Positions 13,422 to 23,030 of a stretch of 25,455 bases of DNA are shown here, piece by piece. How positions within the stretch are numbered: position 1 is the stretch's first letter; every line of letters begins with the position of its first letter. Made by a program: the position numbers and the translations under genes. Source of the stretch: Bacillota bacterium (lineage in GTDB: Bacteria > Bacillota > Clostridia > Acetivibrionales > DTU013); contig JAEWQC010000229.1 of assembly GCA_023399355.1 (NCBI GenBank), forward strand, positions 1 through 25,455, read 5' to 3'. Below the pieces are notes generated by a model. The model searched no databases, was not told the origin of the DNA, and saw only the letters and a list, made by a program, of their open reading frames with translations.

Positions 13422-14999
13422 TTATAATGTTTTTATTTCTGAATCTTTCATGTAAAAGGTAGCTGCAGCTGTTCCCGGCGGTACTTCTGCCAGGTTCCCC
13501 TTTAGTATTATACTGCAATTCGGGAATAAATGTTTTGTCACACTGATTTCACCATCTCCATGCGCTTTCAAATACCCTGCTATACTTTTTCTTTCATCCT
13601 CAAGGGCTTTTATTTCATCCTTAAGCAAATAGATCAGCTCGGAAGTGCTGCCTGTAACAGCAGAATTGTTTGATCCGAGCTTGTCCGATGGGGAAGCCGT
13701 CTTGAGTCTTTGCTGCTCTACTTTTTTATTGCCGATCAGGTGAAACAATTCGTCCAGTTTCTCCACATAAGCGGTTCTATTGAAACAGGTCACTTCTATT
13801 ACAGTTTTCCGCTCCATTTCAGAACCGGCCAGTGGGACCGCTACACGAACTTCGGCTGTGATGTGCCCACCGATCGCCTGGCCGTTTGAGGCGTCAAAAA
13901 TCACCTCTTTTGCTATAATGTTGCTGTTCAAGGCGTAATACCCTATGTGGGCAGTTCTTCCGCAAGTAATATGGACATTATCGGCAAATTTTATGAAAAC
14001 ATCCTTGGCAGCGTAAACCTCAACAATTTCTTTTGATGATATGCCTCCTTTTATGTAGATACTGCCATGGGAACTGATAATACTTTTAATACTGCCAAGC
14101 CCGAATTCACTGTTTATTTCTATGTCTTTCGTCGCCTCGACGGAAAATCCATCATTTATGGTACCCTTGATCGTCAAATAGCCGTCAAATTTTATATTTC
14201 CCGTACTGACACCAACATCGCCTGCAATTTCAAGGTGGCTTGAAACGCTTATTTTCCCATTTGCATAGTTGACAGCTCCGCTTAAACGCGAATGAAGCTC
14301 TGTCTTTCCGAGTGCGGAGACCTCGGCCACGGAGTTTTTATCATAATTCAGCGTGAATGTCTTTCCCTTTACCGGTTTGAGGACTTCTCCCCTGACAGAC
14401 TTGCCGGGTGTCCCGTCAGTCTCGTTAATGCGTTCGCCCAGCCAGTCACCGGGATTAACCCTGTTGATCAGCTTGAGGTCATAATAATTTACCCTGCCGT
14501 CCTGTCGGATCTCAGGTCTTGCTTCCATCAGTTCATACATTTTTATGACGGCATCATCCCCGTCAATAGCGGGTGTTCCCCGCGCTATTATATAGGATTT
14601 GCCTGGCTTGAGCTCTTCCTGCAGAAGAGCGGTATTTATTCCATGTATAATTCCGTATTGACTGAGTGCAGTGTTCAATTCCTGAAGGAGCTTTTCTCTG
14701 GAAGCAAGTGCCAGTTCTTCTTCGGGAAGGTTGAAGGTGGCATAGGCGGTAAGCCCGGAGTGATCGATCTCTATATGGATTCTTTCCTTGACTTCTCCTA
14801 TCTTTTGCAGACTTGAAGGTGCATTATTTATAGAGTCGCGAAGTGCAGTTGCATTGGTCAGGCCAATTTCAGGGTGCTGTGCCAGAAGTTCAGCGAATTT
14901 TTCCACCGGGAAGCCTTTTTTGTAGGTCTCAATGAATACATCATGATTGTCGATAGATAATTTGAGAAACTCATCATAGAAGATCACCAAAGCGCCCAT
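13422..14999 (-). CDS. DUF342 / FapA-family protein
   Basis: The 525-residue protein has an N-terminal region (about 1-150), a central FapA/DUF342 core (IARGTPAIDGDDAVI, then VNPGDWLGERINETDGTPGKSVRGE at about 150-210) and a repetitive beta-helix-like segment (about 240-390) rich in G-x-I-x-V/I turns, such as GSIYIKGGISSKEIVEVYA. A short coiled-coil segment follows (about 430-470). FapA-type proteins are polymer-like; members affect cell-surface or flagellar/chemotaxis processes, but the function is not settled. I chose ATG 14999, 7 bases after GGAGG; the GTG two codons earlier lies too close to it. The glycosyltransferase follows 14 bases downstream, so the two are probably one operon. Divergent from dacF. 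Confidence 0.9.
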   Translation of the reverse strand: MGALVIFYDEFLKLSIDNHDVFIETYKKGFPVEKFAELLAQHPEIGLTNATALRDSINNAPSSLQKIGEVKERIHIEIDHSGLTAYATFNLPEEELALASREKLLQELNTALSQYGIIHGINTALLQEELKPGKSYIIARGTPAIDGDDAVIKMYELMEARPEIRQDGRVNYYDLKLINRVNPGDWLGERINETDGTPGKSVRGEVLKPVKGKTFTLNYDKNSVAEVSALGKTELHSRLSGAVNYANGKISVSSHLEIAGDVGVSTGNIKFDGYLTIKGTINDGFSVEATKDIEINSEFGLGSIKSIISSHGSIYIKGGISSKEIVEVYAAKDVFIKFADNVHITCGRTAHIGYYALNSNIIAKEVIFDASNGQAIGGHITAEVRVAVPLAGSEMERKTVIEVTCFNRTAYVEKLDELFHLIGNKKVEQQRLKTASPSDKLGSNNSAVTGSTSELIYLLKDEIKALEDERKSIAGYLKAHGDGEISVTKHLFPNCSIILKGNLAEVPPGTAAATFYMKDSEIKTL

Positions 15000-15068
15000 A
15001 TCCACACCTCCTTTAAAATTCCTTACATATATATTATCGGATTATTTCGTAATATGGCATAACATATT

Positions 15069-15097
15069 TTGACTTAAGAATCTCATATTATTCTAAT
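15069..15097 (+). promoter_or_regulatory. Possible promoter of dacF
   Basis: TTGACT at 15069-15074, a 17-base spacer and TCTAAT at 15092-15097, about 42 bases before the dacF start. A match to sigma-F boxes, expected for a true DacF, was not convincing. Confidence 0.5.
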
Positions 15098-15139
15098 GGG
15101 CGTTTACCCGGTATATTTTGAAGAATCAACATTCTGGAG

Positions 15140-16357
15140 ATGATAATACTGAATTCATTTGGAAAAGTAAAGAGTTTTCTGATTATGGCCTTTGTAACTG
15201 CGTCGGCTATTATTCAACCTGTTTGCGGAGATGTTGAAAAGGAAGCGGAAATACAGAGGCCTGTGATATCCGGCAAAGCAATAGAGAGTAAAAAGGCACC
15301 TGCAATAAACGCACTTGCGGCGGTTGTAATGGAGGCATCCAGCGGGAGGGTACTGTACTCTAAAAATGCTGCAGTAAAGCGATCAATCGCCAGTACGACT
15401 AAAATTATGACTGCAATAGTAGCACTTGAAAATGGTAATTTGCAGGATACTGTGACAATAAGCAGGAAGGCTGCGGGGATAGGCGGGTCAACACTCGGAC
15501 TGCGGGAAGGACAGGAGTTCACGCTCAGGGAACTGCTTTATGCAATGCTGATGATTTCAGCCAATGATGCTGCTATTGCCGTAGCGGAACATATAGGTGA
15601 CACAGTGGAAGGTTTTGCAGAGATGATGAACCAAAAGGCCCGGTCAATAGGGGCAGCAGATTCGCATTTCGTTACACCGCATGGATTGGATACCGGTGAC
15701 CAGTATTCAACCGCATATGATATGGCGATTATCACGAGATATGCCATGAAAAATCCGGTTTTTGCAAAAATTGTAGCTACCAGTGATTTCTCTATACCGG
15801 GTTTCAGCCTTTATAATACGAATGAATTGCTGGGTGCTTACCCGGGAGTTGACGGGGTCAAAACCGGATACACCGGGAAAGCTGGCAGGTGCCTTATTAC
15901 AACAGCCCAAAGGGCTGGTATGCGTGTGATATCAGTGGTGTTCGGATCGCCAACCAGGAGTGCCAGGGCGAATGCGACCAAATCACTGCTTGAGTACTCC
16001 TACGAAAATTATAAAATGAAGAAATTAGTAAACGCAGGTGACGTGTATGCGGATATTCAGGTCAACCGGGGAACAAAAAGCAATGTGGCGCTTATTGCCG
16101 TCCAGAATGTGGAACTGCCGCTCAGCGAGGCTGAATCGGAATCGCTTGAGATGCGGGAGTTCAAACCAAAGATAATGAATGCACCGGTCTATGCCGGCAC
16201 GGAAGCGGGATATGTGGAGTATCTTGTCAACGGTGAAATTGTGGCCTCAAGTAACTTGACAGTAGCTGAGAGCATCAGAAGGAAAACTTATTTTGACTAT
16301 TTTGCGATTATTCTAAAAGCATGGGGAAGGACGATGAGAGAGGGTATTTTTGCATAG
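15140..16357 (+). CDS. dacF: D-alanyl-D-alanine carboxypeptidase (DacF / S11 family)
   Basis: The 405-residue protein has an N-terminal hydrophobic signal (about 12-30) and a full S11 serine peptidase domain. The catalytic motifs are SxxK at S85-TT-K88, SxN at S140-A-N142 and KTG at K241-T-G243. A C-terminal PBP5-like beta domain (about 290-375) and an amphipathic or membrane helix (FDYFAIILKAWGR) follow. The enzyme trims the terminal D-alanine of peptidoglycan stem peptides outside the membrane; DacF acts on spore cortex or forespore wall. The ATG directly abuts the only ribosome binding site (GGAG at 15136-15139), leaving no spacer, so the true start could be a few codons on (CTG 15149). 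The substitution would not alter the mature enzyme. The B12 radical SAM gene follows 40 bases downstream. Confidence 0.92.
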   Translation: MIILNSFGKVKSFLIMAFVTASAIIQPVCGDVEKEAEIQRPVISGKAIESKKAPAINALAAVVMEASSGRVLYSKNAAVKRSIASTTKIMTAIVALENGNLQDTVTISRKAAGIGGSTLGLREGQEFTLRELLYAMLMISANDAAIAVAEHIGDTVEGFAEMMNQKARSIGAADSHFVTPHGLDTGDQYSTAYDMAIITRYAMKNPVFAKIVATSDFSIPGFSLYNTNELLGAYPGVDGVKTGYTGKAGRCLITTAQRAGMRVISVVFGSPTRSARANATKSLLEYSYENYKMKKLVNAGDVYADIQVNRGTKSNVALIAVQNVELPLSEAESESLEMREFKPKIMNAPVYAGTEAGYVEYLVNGEIVASSNLTVAESIRRKTYFDYFAIILKAWGRTMREGIFA

Positions 16358-16397
16358 AAATCATTGTATGGGAGGACAGTGTCGGATATAATAGGGA

Positions 16398-18224
16398 ATG
16401 ATGAAGACGATTATTGTTACTTTAAATTCACAGTATATTCACACCTCCCTGGCTCCATGGTATTTGAAAGCTGCCTGTGGAAGCGATTATGGAGAAATTC
16501 AGGTTTTGGAACATACAGTAAATGAAAGCATTAATGATGTTCTTACGTCAATATATCTTAACAAGCCTGGGCTTGCTGCATTTTCGTGCTACATCTGGAA
16601 TATTTCCCAGGTGCTTAAACTGGCAGCAAGCCTGAAAAAGCTGCTTCCGAATACTTTGATCCTGCTGGGCGGTCCTGAAGTATCGTATGATGCGGAGGAT
16701 CTGCTAAAAGAAAATGAGTTTGTGGATTTTGTTCTGGCAGGGGAAGGTGAGGAGTCCTTTCCCAAGCTGCTGGGATATATCGGCGGAATACAGGACAAGA
16801 ATTTGCAGACTTCTTTATCGGCAGACGGTTTGACGGAGATCGGCGGTCTCGCATGGAGGCAGGGGGATGTCATCAAGGCTAATGAAATTTCGCTGATATC
16901 TTCACTCGATAATATTCCTTCACCTTATACCAATGAAATGCTTTTAACCATTAAAAACAGAATTGTCTATTTCGAATCTTCCAGAGGATGTCCCTATTCC
17001 TGCAGCTACTGCCTTTCGTCGGCTTCAGCAGGAACGAGATACTTTTCTCTTGAGAGGGTATTTCGGGAACTGGACAGGTTGTCGGAGTCCGATGCCAGAC
17101 AGATCAAGTTTGTCGACAGGACATTCAACTGCAATAAGGACAGGGCGCTGGCGATCATCAAACACATTATTCAACTGGATAAAAATAATTCTAAGAGGGC
17201 AGGCAGAGCTGAAGCGGATTGTAATTTTCACTTTGAAGTCGGTGCGGACTTGTTTGAGGATGAACTTCTTCAGGTTTTGGCCACGGCTCCCAACGGACTG
17301 TTCCAAATCGAGGCAGGTGTGCAGACCGTCAACGATGCGGCATTGAAGGCAATAAACAGGGTTACGGATCTGGACAGGCTGTTTTCAAATTTGCAAAGGC
17401 TTCGTAAAGCTGGAAACATCAACATTCATACGGACCTGATTGCCGGACTTCCTTATGAGGACAGCCATTCTTTTGCCAATTCCTTCGACAGAGTCTATAA
17501 TACGGATTCAAATCAATTGCAGCTAGGCTTTCTGAAGTTTTTGAAGGGGACCCGGCTGAGAAGGGAGGCAGCAGATTACGGGTATTGTTTTAATCATTTT
17601 CCACCCTATGAGATATTGTCAGGATCTTATATGGGATATAATGATTTGATTGTACTCAAAGGGATTGCAGAACTTGTTGAAAGATACCATAACAGTGCCA
17701 GATTTGTCTACTCGATAAAATATATCATCAGGATGGTTTTTAATTCTCCCTTTCTTTTTTATCGAAACTTTTATTCATACTGCAGCAAGAATGACAGGAT
17801 GAACCATCAAACCGGTGTCCGGGAAATGTATGCCATAGTTGGCGGTTTTGCTGCTACCTGTATGAGCGATACGGAAAGGGCTACATTGGGAGAACTCCTG
17901 AGGCTTGATTTTCTTGCATCGGATCATTCCGGAACATTGCCGGATTTTATGGAAAATCGTACAAGCCGGATATTCAAGGACGATTGCTTCGAATTCCTCA
18001 GAGGGAAAGATCTGTCAGAAATAATACCTGAAGCGGCAGGATTGACCTCGAAACAAATATTTAAAAAGGTTCAGTTCGAAATTTTCCATGTTGACCTTCC
18101 CGATGCGTTGCCGGAAGAATTTAACGCAGTTTATAACAGGGAAATCACGAATGTTTATCTGTTCAACTATATGAGCCGGGATAAAGTATCCGGAAGATAC
18201 CAGTTTCACAAAGTCAACATATAA
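16398..18224 (+). CDS. B12-binding radical SAM protein with DUF4080 C-terminus
   Basis: The 608-residue protein has an N-terminal cobalamin-binding-like domain (about 1-135, with AFSCYIWNISQVLKL and LILLGGPEVSYDAE), a radical SAM TIM barrel with the cluster motif C198-x3-C202-x2-C205 (SSRGCPYSCSYCLSS), and a DUF4080 C-terminal region (about 470-600). The LLGGPEVS and GEGEESFPKLL stretches are usual in B12-radical SAM enzymes, which methylate or rearrange substrates using AdoMet and a 4Fe-4S cluster. No substrate can be inferred. ATG 16398 and ATG 16401 are adjacent and a GGGA precedes them; the stronger GGGAGG is about 25 bases upstream. It follows dacF closely on the same strand. Confidence 0.9.
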   Translation: MMKTIIVTLNSQYIHTSLAPWYLKAACGSDYGEIQVLEHTVNESINDVLTSIYLNKPGLAAFSCYIWNISQVLKLAASLKKLLPNTLILLGGPEVSYDAEDLLKENEFVDFVLAGEGEESFPKLLGYIGGIQDKNLQTSLSADGLTEIGGLAWRQGDVIKANEISLISSLDNIPSPYTNEMLLTIKNRIVYFESSRGCPYSCSYCLSSASAGTRYFSLERVFRELDRLSESDARQIKFVDRTFNCNKDRALAIIKHIIQLDKNNSKRAGRAEADCNFHFEVGADLFEDELLQVLATAPNGLFQIEAGVQTVNDAALKAINRVTDLDRLFSNLQRLRKAGNINIHTDLIAGLPYEDSHSFANSFDRVYNTDSNQLQLGFLKFLKGTRLRREAADYGYCFNHFPPYEILSGSYMGYNDLIVLKGIAELVERYHNSARFVYSIKYIIRMVFNSPFLFYRNFYSYCSKNDRMNHQTGVREMYAIVGGFAATCMSDTERATLGELLRLDFLASDHSGTLPDFMENRTSRIFKDDCFEFLRGKDLSEIIPEAAGLTSKQIFKKVQFEIFHVDLPDALPEEFNAVYNREITNVYLFNYMSRDKVSGRYQFHKVNI

Positions 18225-18376
18225 ATAAATTTTACACGGTATAAACTCCGTCTTCCATGGAAATTCAACAAAATTCGGAAATACCTCTTTTAATATTCCT
18301 TAAAATGGTATATCATAACTGTGATGTGGAAAATAATGGTATTTGTTCTTTTCACAGCAGGAGAGTGAAGCTGTTT

Positions 18377-19030
18377 ATGAATAATTGCGTCGAGTGCAGG
18401 AAAATAAAAGGAAGTTTTACTGTTGAAGCTTCGATAATTGTACCGATTATGATTCTAAGCATAGCTGCCGTCATTTATACAGGCTTGTTGCTGTACCAAA
18501 GGACAATCATCCAGTCAGCGGCAGAATCAGCCGCTGCAGATGGAGCTGCTGCATGGTCTTCGGGTATGGGAAGGATCGGAACGGGAAAAGTATCGGGTAA
18601 TAGTTTTGACAAAATCAAACTATATAGAAGAATTTATGACAGAGATAAAGAGCAGCGCCTTGAAATCATCAGGAGCCATGCTGAAGCACTTGCTGTACGC
18701 GGAGAACTGCTGAAACCCGTTGAAACTGTTATTCAGGCGCAAATAACAGACTATGCCGTTTGCAGAAAACTTGAGGTCACTATAACTAAAAGCTATATTT
18801 TGCCGCTTGGCGGCTTTTTAAAGATATTCGGCGGCAGCAAAGAGATAGTAATCAGTGTAAAAGCTTCTTCAATGCTGGATGAGCCGGTTGAACTCATTCG
18901 CAATACGGATTTTGTTCTGGATTTGGAAAGACAGCTGGAAGAAAATAATCCGGACATTAAAAATATGGGGGATAAGACAAGAAATGCCATGAATAATCTC
19001 AAAACCAGATTGGAAAAGTTTTTGAACTGA
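18377..19030 (+). CDS. TadE-like pseudopilin protein
   Basis: The 217-residue protein begins with a short basic leader and the segment IKG-SFTVEASIIVPIMILSI, a class III prepilin-like site: cleavage after Gly leaves Glu at position +5, then about 22 hydrophobic residues. The rest is a soluble domain with a DEPVELIRNTDFVLDLERQLEE tail, as in TadE-family proteins. ATG 18377 is chosen. Its best ribosome binding site (GGAG at 18360-18363) is 13 bases off, so an in-frame CTG at 18371 or GTG at 18365 is possible. An open extension back to 18257 has no start support. First of three TadE-like genes on this strand. TadE proteins are minor pseudopilins assembled by Flp/Tad machinery, which is not seen in the window. 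Confidence 0.85.
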   Translation: MNNCVECRKIKGSFTVEASIIVPIMILSIAAVIYTGLLLYQRTIIQSAAESAAADGAAAWSSGMGRIGTGKVSGNSFDKIKLYRRIYDRDKEQRLEIIRSHAEALAVRGELLKPVETVIQAQITDYAVCRKLEVTITKSYILPLGGFLKIFGGSKEIVISVKASSMLDEPVELIRNTDFVLDLERQLEENNPDIKNMGDKTRNAMNNLKTRLEKFLN

Positions 19031-19122
19031 TTTTGCTGTGCAGCTTGATGAAGATACAGTAATCAGCGTCTGCAAGAATTTATAATACAGACAAAAAAAA
19101 TGCAGCTCTCGGAGGGGTCATC

Positions 19123-21648
19123 TTGTACAGAAACGACAGATTTTGTCAAAACGGACAAATTACAATTTTTTCAGTGATCATTCTGCTCGCTATAATGATA
19201 CTTGCTGGAGTACTGGTTGATATTTCACGGATCAGTGCAGGCCGATCTGTTGTCAAAAGTGCTGCTGATGCTGCTGCCAGATCGCTGCTTGCAGATTATA
19301 GCAGCCAATTGAAGGAGGACTATGGGATATTTGCCATTTCTGCAATAGATAAAAATAATTTGGAAGACCGGTTCGAGGACTATTTGTCCAGCAACCTTAC
19401 GATTCCGGACGATGAGACATCTATTAAGGGAAATGCGGATCTGTTCGGTTTCAGGATAGAAAGAATCAGTGTTACACCTGTTTTTAACCTCAGTGAGAAT
19501 GGCATTACAAAACAGCAGATATTGGAATATATGAAATACAGGGCGCCTACGGAACTGGTGGAAGGCTTCATCGAAAAGCTGTCCGTTATCAGGGAAGTGG
19601 GAAAAATGTCTGAAGCCTATGAGAAAAAAGTTGGAATTGATAAAGTATTGGGCGGGTTGGACAAGTCCCAGCAAAAACTGAAAAAATATGTTGATGGAGC
19701 AGGCAGTTCAGTTGAGAAATATATCAACGGTTTTAATGCGGGCGGAAGTTGGGAGGCGGCTTTCAACAGCTTCAACTCACTCGCCGGGAATCTGGCCTCC
19801 GTCAATAGCAGTCTGGAATCTATAAACGACAGAATTAATGCACTGGAGGAGCAGTTAAGCGGGGAGGAAACGGAAACAGGAAAAAGTGCAAAGAAATCCG
19901 GCGATAAGGACAACAGTGCCGGAAGTATAAAAGATGGGGAGAACAAAGACAACAAAGAGAAGAAAGACAACAAAGATAATGAGGCAACAGGGGCTAAAGG
20001 CGCAGCAGCAACAACAAAAACGCTGATCGACGGCTTAAAGTCCGAACGTTCATCACTGCAACAGGATTACTCCGATACGAACGATAAATTGCAGACAGCT
20101 TGGAAGGAGATCAGGTATTCTCTGACCGGAGATTACATTGAAGTTAATGATCGTGCAGGGAGCGAGATCGATAAAATAGTGGAGAAGGGGCAAAAAGCCC
20201 GGCTTGCTATTAGTGATCTGGAGAATTATCTTAACAGCAATTTTGGAAATGAATCAGGAGAATTTTCCAAAGACTTCAGGGAAGAGACCCTGTCTGAAAT
20301 AGATAATTTGAATGAACTCCTGCTTGAAGGAAAAAAGGCAGAAGGGTTGCTAAATAAGGTGAAGAAGAACAGTGCGCTACTGATGGAGATCACTCAAAAA
20401 CTGGATACTGCAAAAAATGGGACGGATGCGGCGGTTTCATCCTTCGGCCTGCCCGCCGGGCTGCTTGAAATCATCAGGAACTATGAAAATGTAAACTATA
20501 ATTATTCAAAACCTGACAAGGGAGATAAACAGGAGGATCCAAGGAATGGAAAGGCAGAGGCGGTAAAGAAATTTCTTATTGAAAAAGTCCTGAAGGATGT
20601 TAATTATACAGCGGCGGGTATTGAAAAGAAGGACCTTCCATCCTGCACAAAGAAAGTAACGGCGGATTTTGTTCAGGAGGATGCTGAATTTGCTGCCGGG
20701 CAGGAAGAGGAGCAGGAGGATGGGCAGATCAATGGAACTGTTGCCGGTGCAGTGGCTGAATATGACGGAAATCTTGAGAATATTGGTACAGACGCCGATT
20801 TGTTTGATGAAGAAGGGATGTTCCAGGAAAAAGCACTTGGCTTTATTTCCGATTTAGGAAACATTATTTCACATATGGCTGCTCTGCGGGATAATATCTA
20901 CTTGAATGAATACATTATGGGAACATTCAAAACCTCAGTGCCTGAATTCAAGCAGCAGGATAAAACCGTCCGGGACACAAATCTCCATGGCCGGGAGAAA
21001 GCCAGTCTGCCGACCTTCTATGACAGTGAGGTGGAATATGTGTTGCACGGCAATGCATCACAAAAGGTGAATGATCTCATGACCAAAGGAGAAGTTCTGT
21101 TGGTAAGGTTCGGGCTGAACACCCTGCATGTATACACCGACACAAAAAAGAAAACAGTGGCAACCGGCATTGCAACGGCTGTAGCAGGCTGGTGGACGGG
21201 AGGTGCCGGAATACCGGTCGTATCGAATCTTGTAATGTGTGGCTGGGGTATGGGGGAAGCTTTACTGGATCTCCAGGAGTTGATGGAGGGGAAATCCGTC
21301 CCGATTTATAAAATGAAAGGGGATTGGCGGCTCGATATCGGAATATCATCCGTATCAACCCCCAAAACCGATAAAAGACTCTATTTCAATTACCAGGATT
21401 ATCTGAGGCTGTTCCTGCTGACAATGGATCAAAATAAAAAGCTGAACAGAGTGGAAGATCTGATACAGCTCAATATCGGCAAATCAAAAAGCGGATTTAA
21501 AATGTCGGAGAGCAGTACCTATGTCCGGATTGAGGCGGAGGTATCCATGAAATATCTGTTCATCACCCAGCCATTCGTACGTAAGTCTTTAAAAACAAAT
21601 GACGGAAGATACCTGTTTAAAGTACTTCTTTATGAGGGCTATAAATAA
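19123..21648 (+). CDS. Large DUF5702 / TadG-like membrane-anchored protein
   Basis: The 841-residue protein has an N-terminal pilin-like segment QNG-QITIFSVIILLAIMILAG, followed by the AAADAAARSLLADYSSQLKEDYGIFAI stretch characteristic of DUF5702 proteins. Unlike its neighbours it has Phe where pseudopilins keep Glu at +5, so it is probably not processed in the same way. Residues about 225-300 hold a coiled coil and a Lys/Asp/Asn-rich low-complexity linker (KDNKEKKDNKDNE), then more coiled coil (about 305-440). The C-terminal part has a small hydrophobic glycine-rich segment (ATAVAGWWTGGAGIPVVSNLVMCGWGMG, about 685-713). The start is TTG 19123, supported by GGAGGGG just upstream. Probably a surface-exposed protein anchored by the N-terminal helix. 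Confidence 0.85.
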   Translation: MYRNDRFCQNGQITIFSVIILLAIMILAGVLVDISRISAGRSVVKSAADAAARSLLADYSSQLKEDYGIFAISAIDKNNLEDRFEDYLSSNLTIPDDETSIKGNADLFGFRIERISVTPVFNLSENGITKQQILEYMKYRAPTELVEGFIEKLSVIREVGKMSEAYEKKVGIDKVLGGLDKSQQKLKKYVDGAGSSVEKYINGFNAGGSWEAAFNSFNSLAGNLASVNSSLESINDRINALEEQLSGEETETGKSAKKSGDKDNSAGSIKDGENKDNKEKKDNKDNEATGAKGAAATTKTLIDGLKSERSSLQQDYSDTNDKLQTAWKEIRYSLTGDYIEVNDRAGSEIDKIVEKGQKARLAISDLENYLNSNFGNESGEFSKDFREETLSEIDNLNELLLEGKKAEGLLNKVKKNSALLMEITQKLDTAKNGTDAAVSSFGLPAGLLEIIRNYENVNYNYSKPDKGDKQEDPRNGKAEAVKKFLIEKVLKDVNYTAAGIEKKDLPSCTKKVTADFVQEDAEFAAGQEEEQEDGQINGTVAGAVAEYDGNLENIGTDADLFDEEGMFQEKALGFISDLGNIISHMAALRDNIYLNEYIMGTFKTSVPEFKQQDKTVRDTNLHGREKASLPTFYDSEVEYVLHGNASQKVNDLMTKGEVLLVRFGLNTLHVYTDTKKKTVATGIATAVAGWWTGGAGIPVVSNLVMCGWGMGEALLDLQELMEGKSVPIYKMKGDWRLDIGISSVSTPKTDKRLYFNYQDYLRLFLLTMDQNKKLNRVEDLIQLNIGKSKSGFKMSESSTYVRIEAEVSMKYLFITQPFVRKSLKTNDGRYLFKVLLYEGYK

Positions 21649-22946
21649 TGAACTTGTGTTGTAAAGTATGCAAATCAATGAATAAACCGGCAGAAGTCAG
21701 GATGAGAAACGGAGCAATGACCTTGGAGGCAGCTCTTGTGTTACCTTTAATGCTTTGCGCATTTTTGACGATTGTTTTCATCATAAAAGCGGTGTACACC
21801 TATGAACTGGTAAATCATGCATTGACCGAGGCAGCATCTGAGATCGCTTCAGCAAGCTATATCTATCATGTCAGCGGATTCAGGGACATCCATGATACTG
21901 CGAGAAACAGTCTGTCGGAGAAGTCCGAGTTGTTTAAAGGACAGGTGGGCAGTGTCTTTGATACCTTCAACAGTCTTAAAAGCATTAAAAGCGATCAAGA
22001 ACAAGGCTTGCAAGGGACAGCGGAGGACAGTATGGCATTATTAAGAAATGCCGGTCAAAGTTTCAATAAACTGCTGGATTCTTCTGAAAGCGCAGCTTCT
22101 GATCCACTGGAGGAATTAAAAAGCATTGCCTGTTATATAGCAAGCGGCTCATTCAACGATGCCAAGACCCAGTTATTTACTCCTGTTTTAAAGCTTTATA
22201 TGAAAAAATATTTCATTACGGATGAACTCCCGGATGCGGATAAGAGGTTAAGGCTGCTGAATATTGTCGGAGGTCTTGACGGTTTTGATTTTAGTGAATC
22301 TTCATTTCTGGCTGACCGGGATGAAAATATTGATATCATTGTACGATACACAATACGAATGCCCTTACCTGTTCAATTCGTTCAGGGCTGGGATATCCTG
22401 CAAAGGGTTAAAGTCAAAGCATGGATGGGCGGAGATGAAACAACCGGAGTCCTGGATGAAAACGAAAGTACAGATGGGATCTGGTCCCTGGATAATTTCC
22501 AAAGAGGGCAGAAAATCAGGAGAATATTCGGCGGAAATCTTCCGTCCAATTTTCCGGTCATAGCCAGTTTTTCCGAGGGTAAGGCAGTCATGATAAAGAG
22601 TGTCGATATGACTGCTCAAAGCTATCAAACGGGAGATCATGCAGAGAAACTGCTAAAAGGATATATTAAAGAACTGGCTGCGTTCAAAGGGCAGGAAAAA
22701 CCTTGGGGCAGCGACAATATTACTATAAGCGGGAAGGAAATCAAACAAAGGGAATTGTTGCTGGTCATCCCTCAAAATGAACTGTCTGCAGCAAATGAAA
22801 AGCTGTTGGCTTCATTGGCATCCAAAGCGGATGTAAAAGGTATTTCGCTTGTTATAAGGCGATATGGGATGAAAGCTGTTGAAAAGACAACGGACGGAGA
22901 AGAAACAGTATCGGATGGGGAAGAAGCCGTAACGGACAGGGATTAG
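21648..22946 (+). CDS. TadE-like pseudopilin protein with repeat tail
   Basis: The 432-residue protein starts with a basic leader and RNG-AMTLEAALVLPLMLCAF: a prepilin-like Gly site with Glu at +5 and a hydrophobic helix. A soluble domain of unknown fold follows. The ATG overlaps the upstream stop by one base (TAATG), so translation is coupled. The C-terminus runs into a repeat (GEETVSDGEEAVTDRD), where a TAG at 22944-22946 ends the frame. Two further 42-bp repeat copies continue in the same frame behind the stop, so the C-terminus may vary between strains. Third gene of the TadE-like trio. Confidence 0.84.
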   Translation: MNLCCKVCKSMNKPAEVRMRNGAMTLEAALVLPLMLCAFLTIVFIIKAVYTYELVNHALTEAASEIASASYIYHVSGFRDIHDTARNSLSEKSELFKGQVGSVFDTFNSLKSIKSDQEQGLQGTAEDSMALLRNAGQSFNKLLDSSESAASDPLEELKSIACYIASGSFNDAKTQLFTPVLKLYMKKYFITDELPDADKRLRLLNIVGGLDGFDFSESSFLADRDENIDIIVRYTIRMPLPVQFVQGWDILQRVKVKAWMGGDETTGVLDENESTDGIWSLDNFQRGQKIRRIFGGNLPSNFPVIASFSEGKAVMIKSVDMTAQSYQTGDHAEKLLKGYIKELAAFKGQEKPWGSDNITISGKEIKQRELLLVIPQNELSAANEKLLASLASKADVKGISLVIRRYGMKAVEKTTDGEETVSDGEEAVTDRD

Positions 22947-23030
22947 GAAGGGTTGGACGGGGAAGAAGCCGTAACGGACAGGGATTTAGAAGGGTTGGAC
23001 GGGGAAGAGGCCGTAACGGACAGGGATTTA
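22905..23030 (+). repeat. 42-bp tandem repeat array (about 3 copies) crossing the stop codon
   Basis: Copies at 22905-22946 (diverged 5' half), 22947-22988 and 22989-23030; the last two differ at one base. Each would encode EGLDGEEAVTDRDL. A 15-base direct repeat AGAAACAGTATCGGA at 22901-22915 and 23049-23063 brackets the array. Between 23064 and 23198 the sequence is AT-rich and holds no gene that I can support. Confidence 0.92.

Noticed and set aside
18257..18376. Longer N-terminus of the first TadE-like protein
   Set aside because: The extension is in frame but shows no ribosome binding site, and it would push the prepilin-like site about 50 residues inward.
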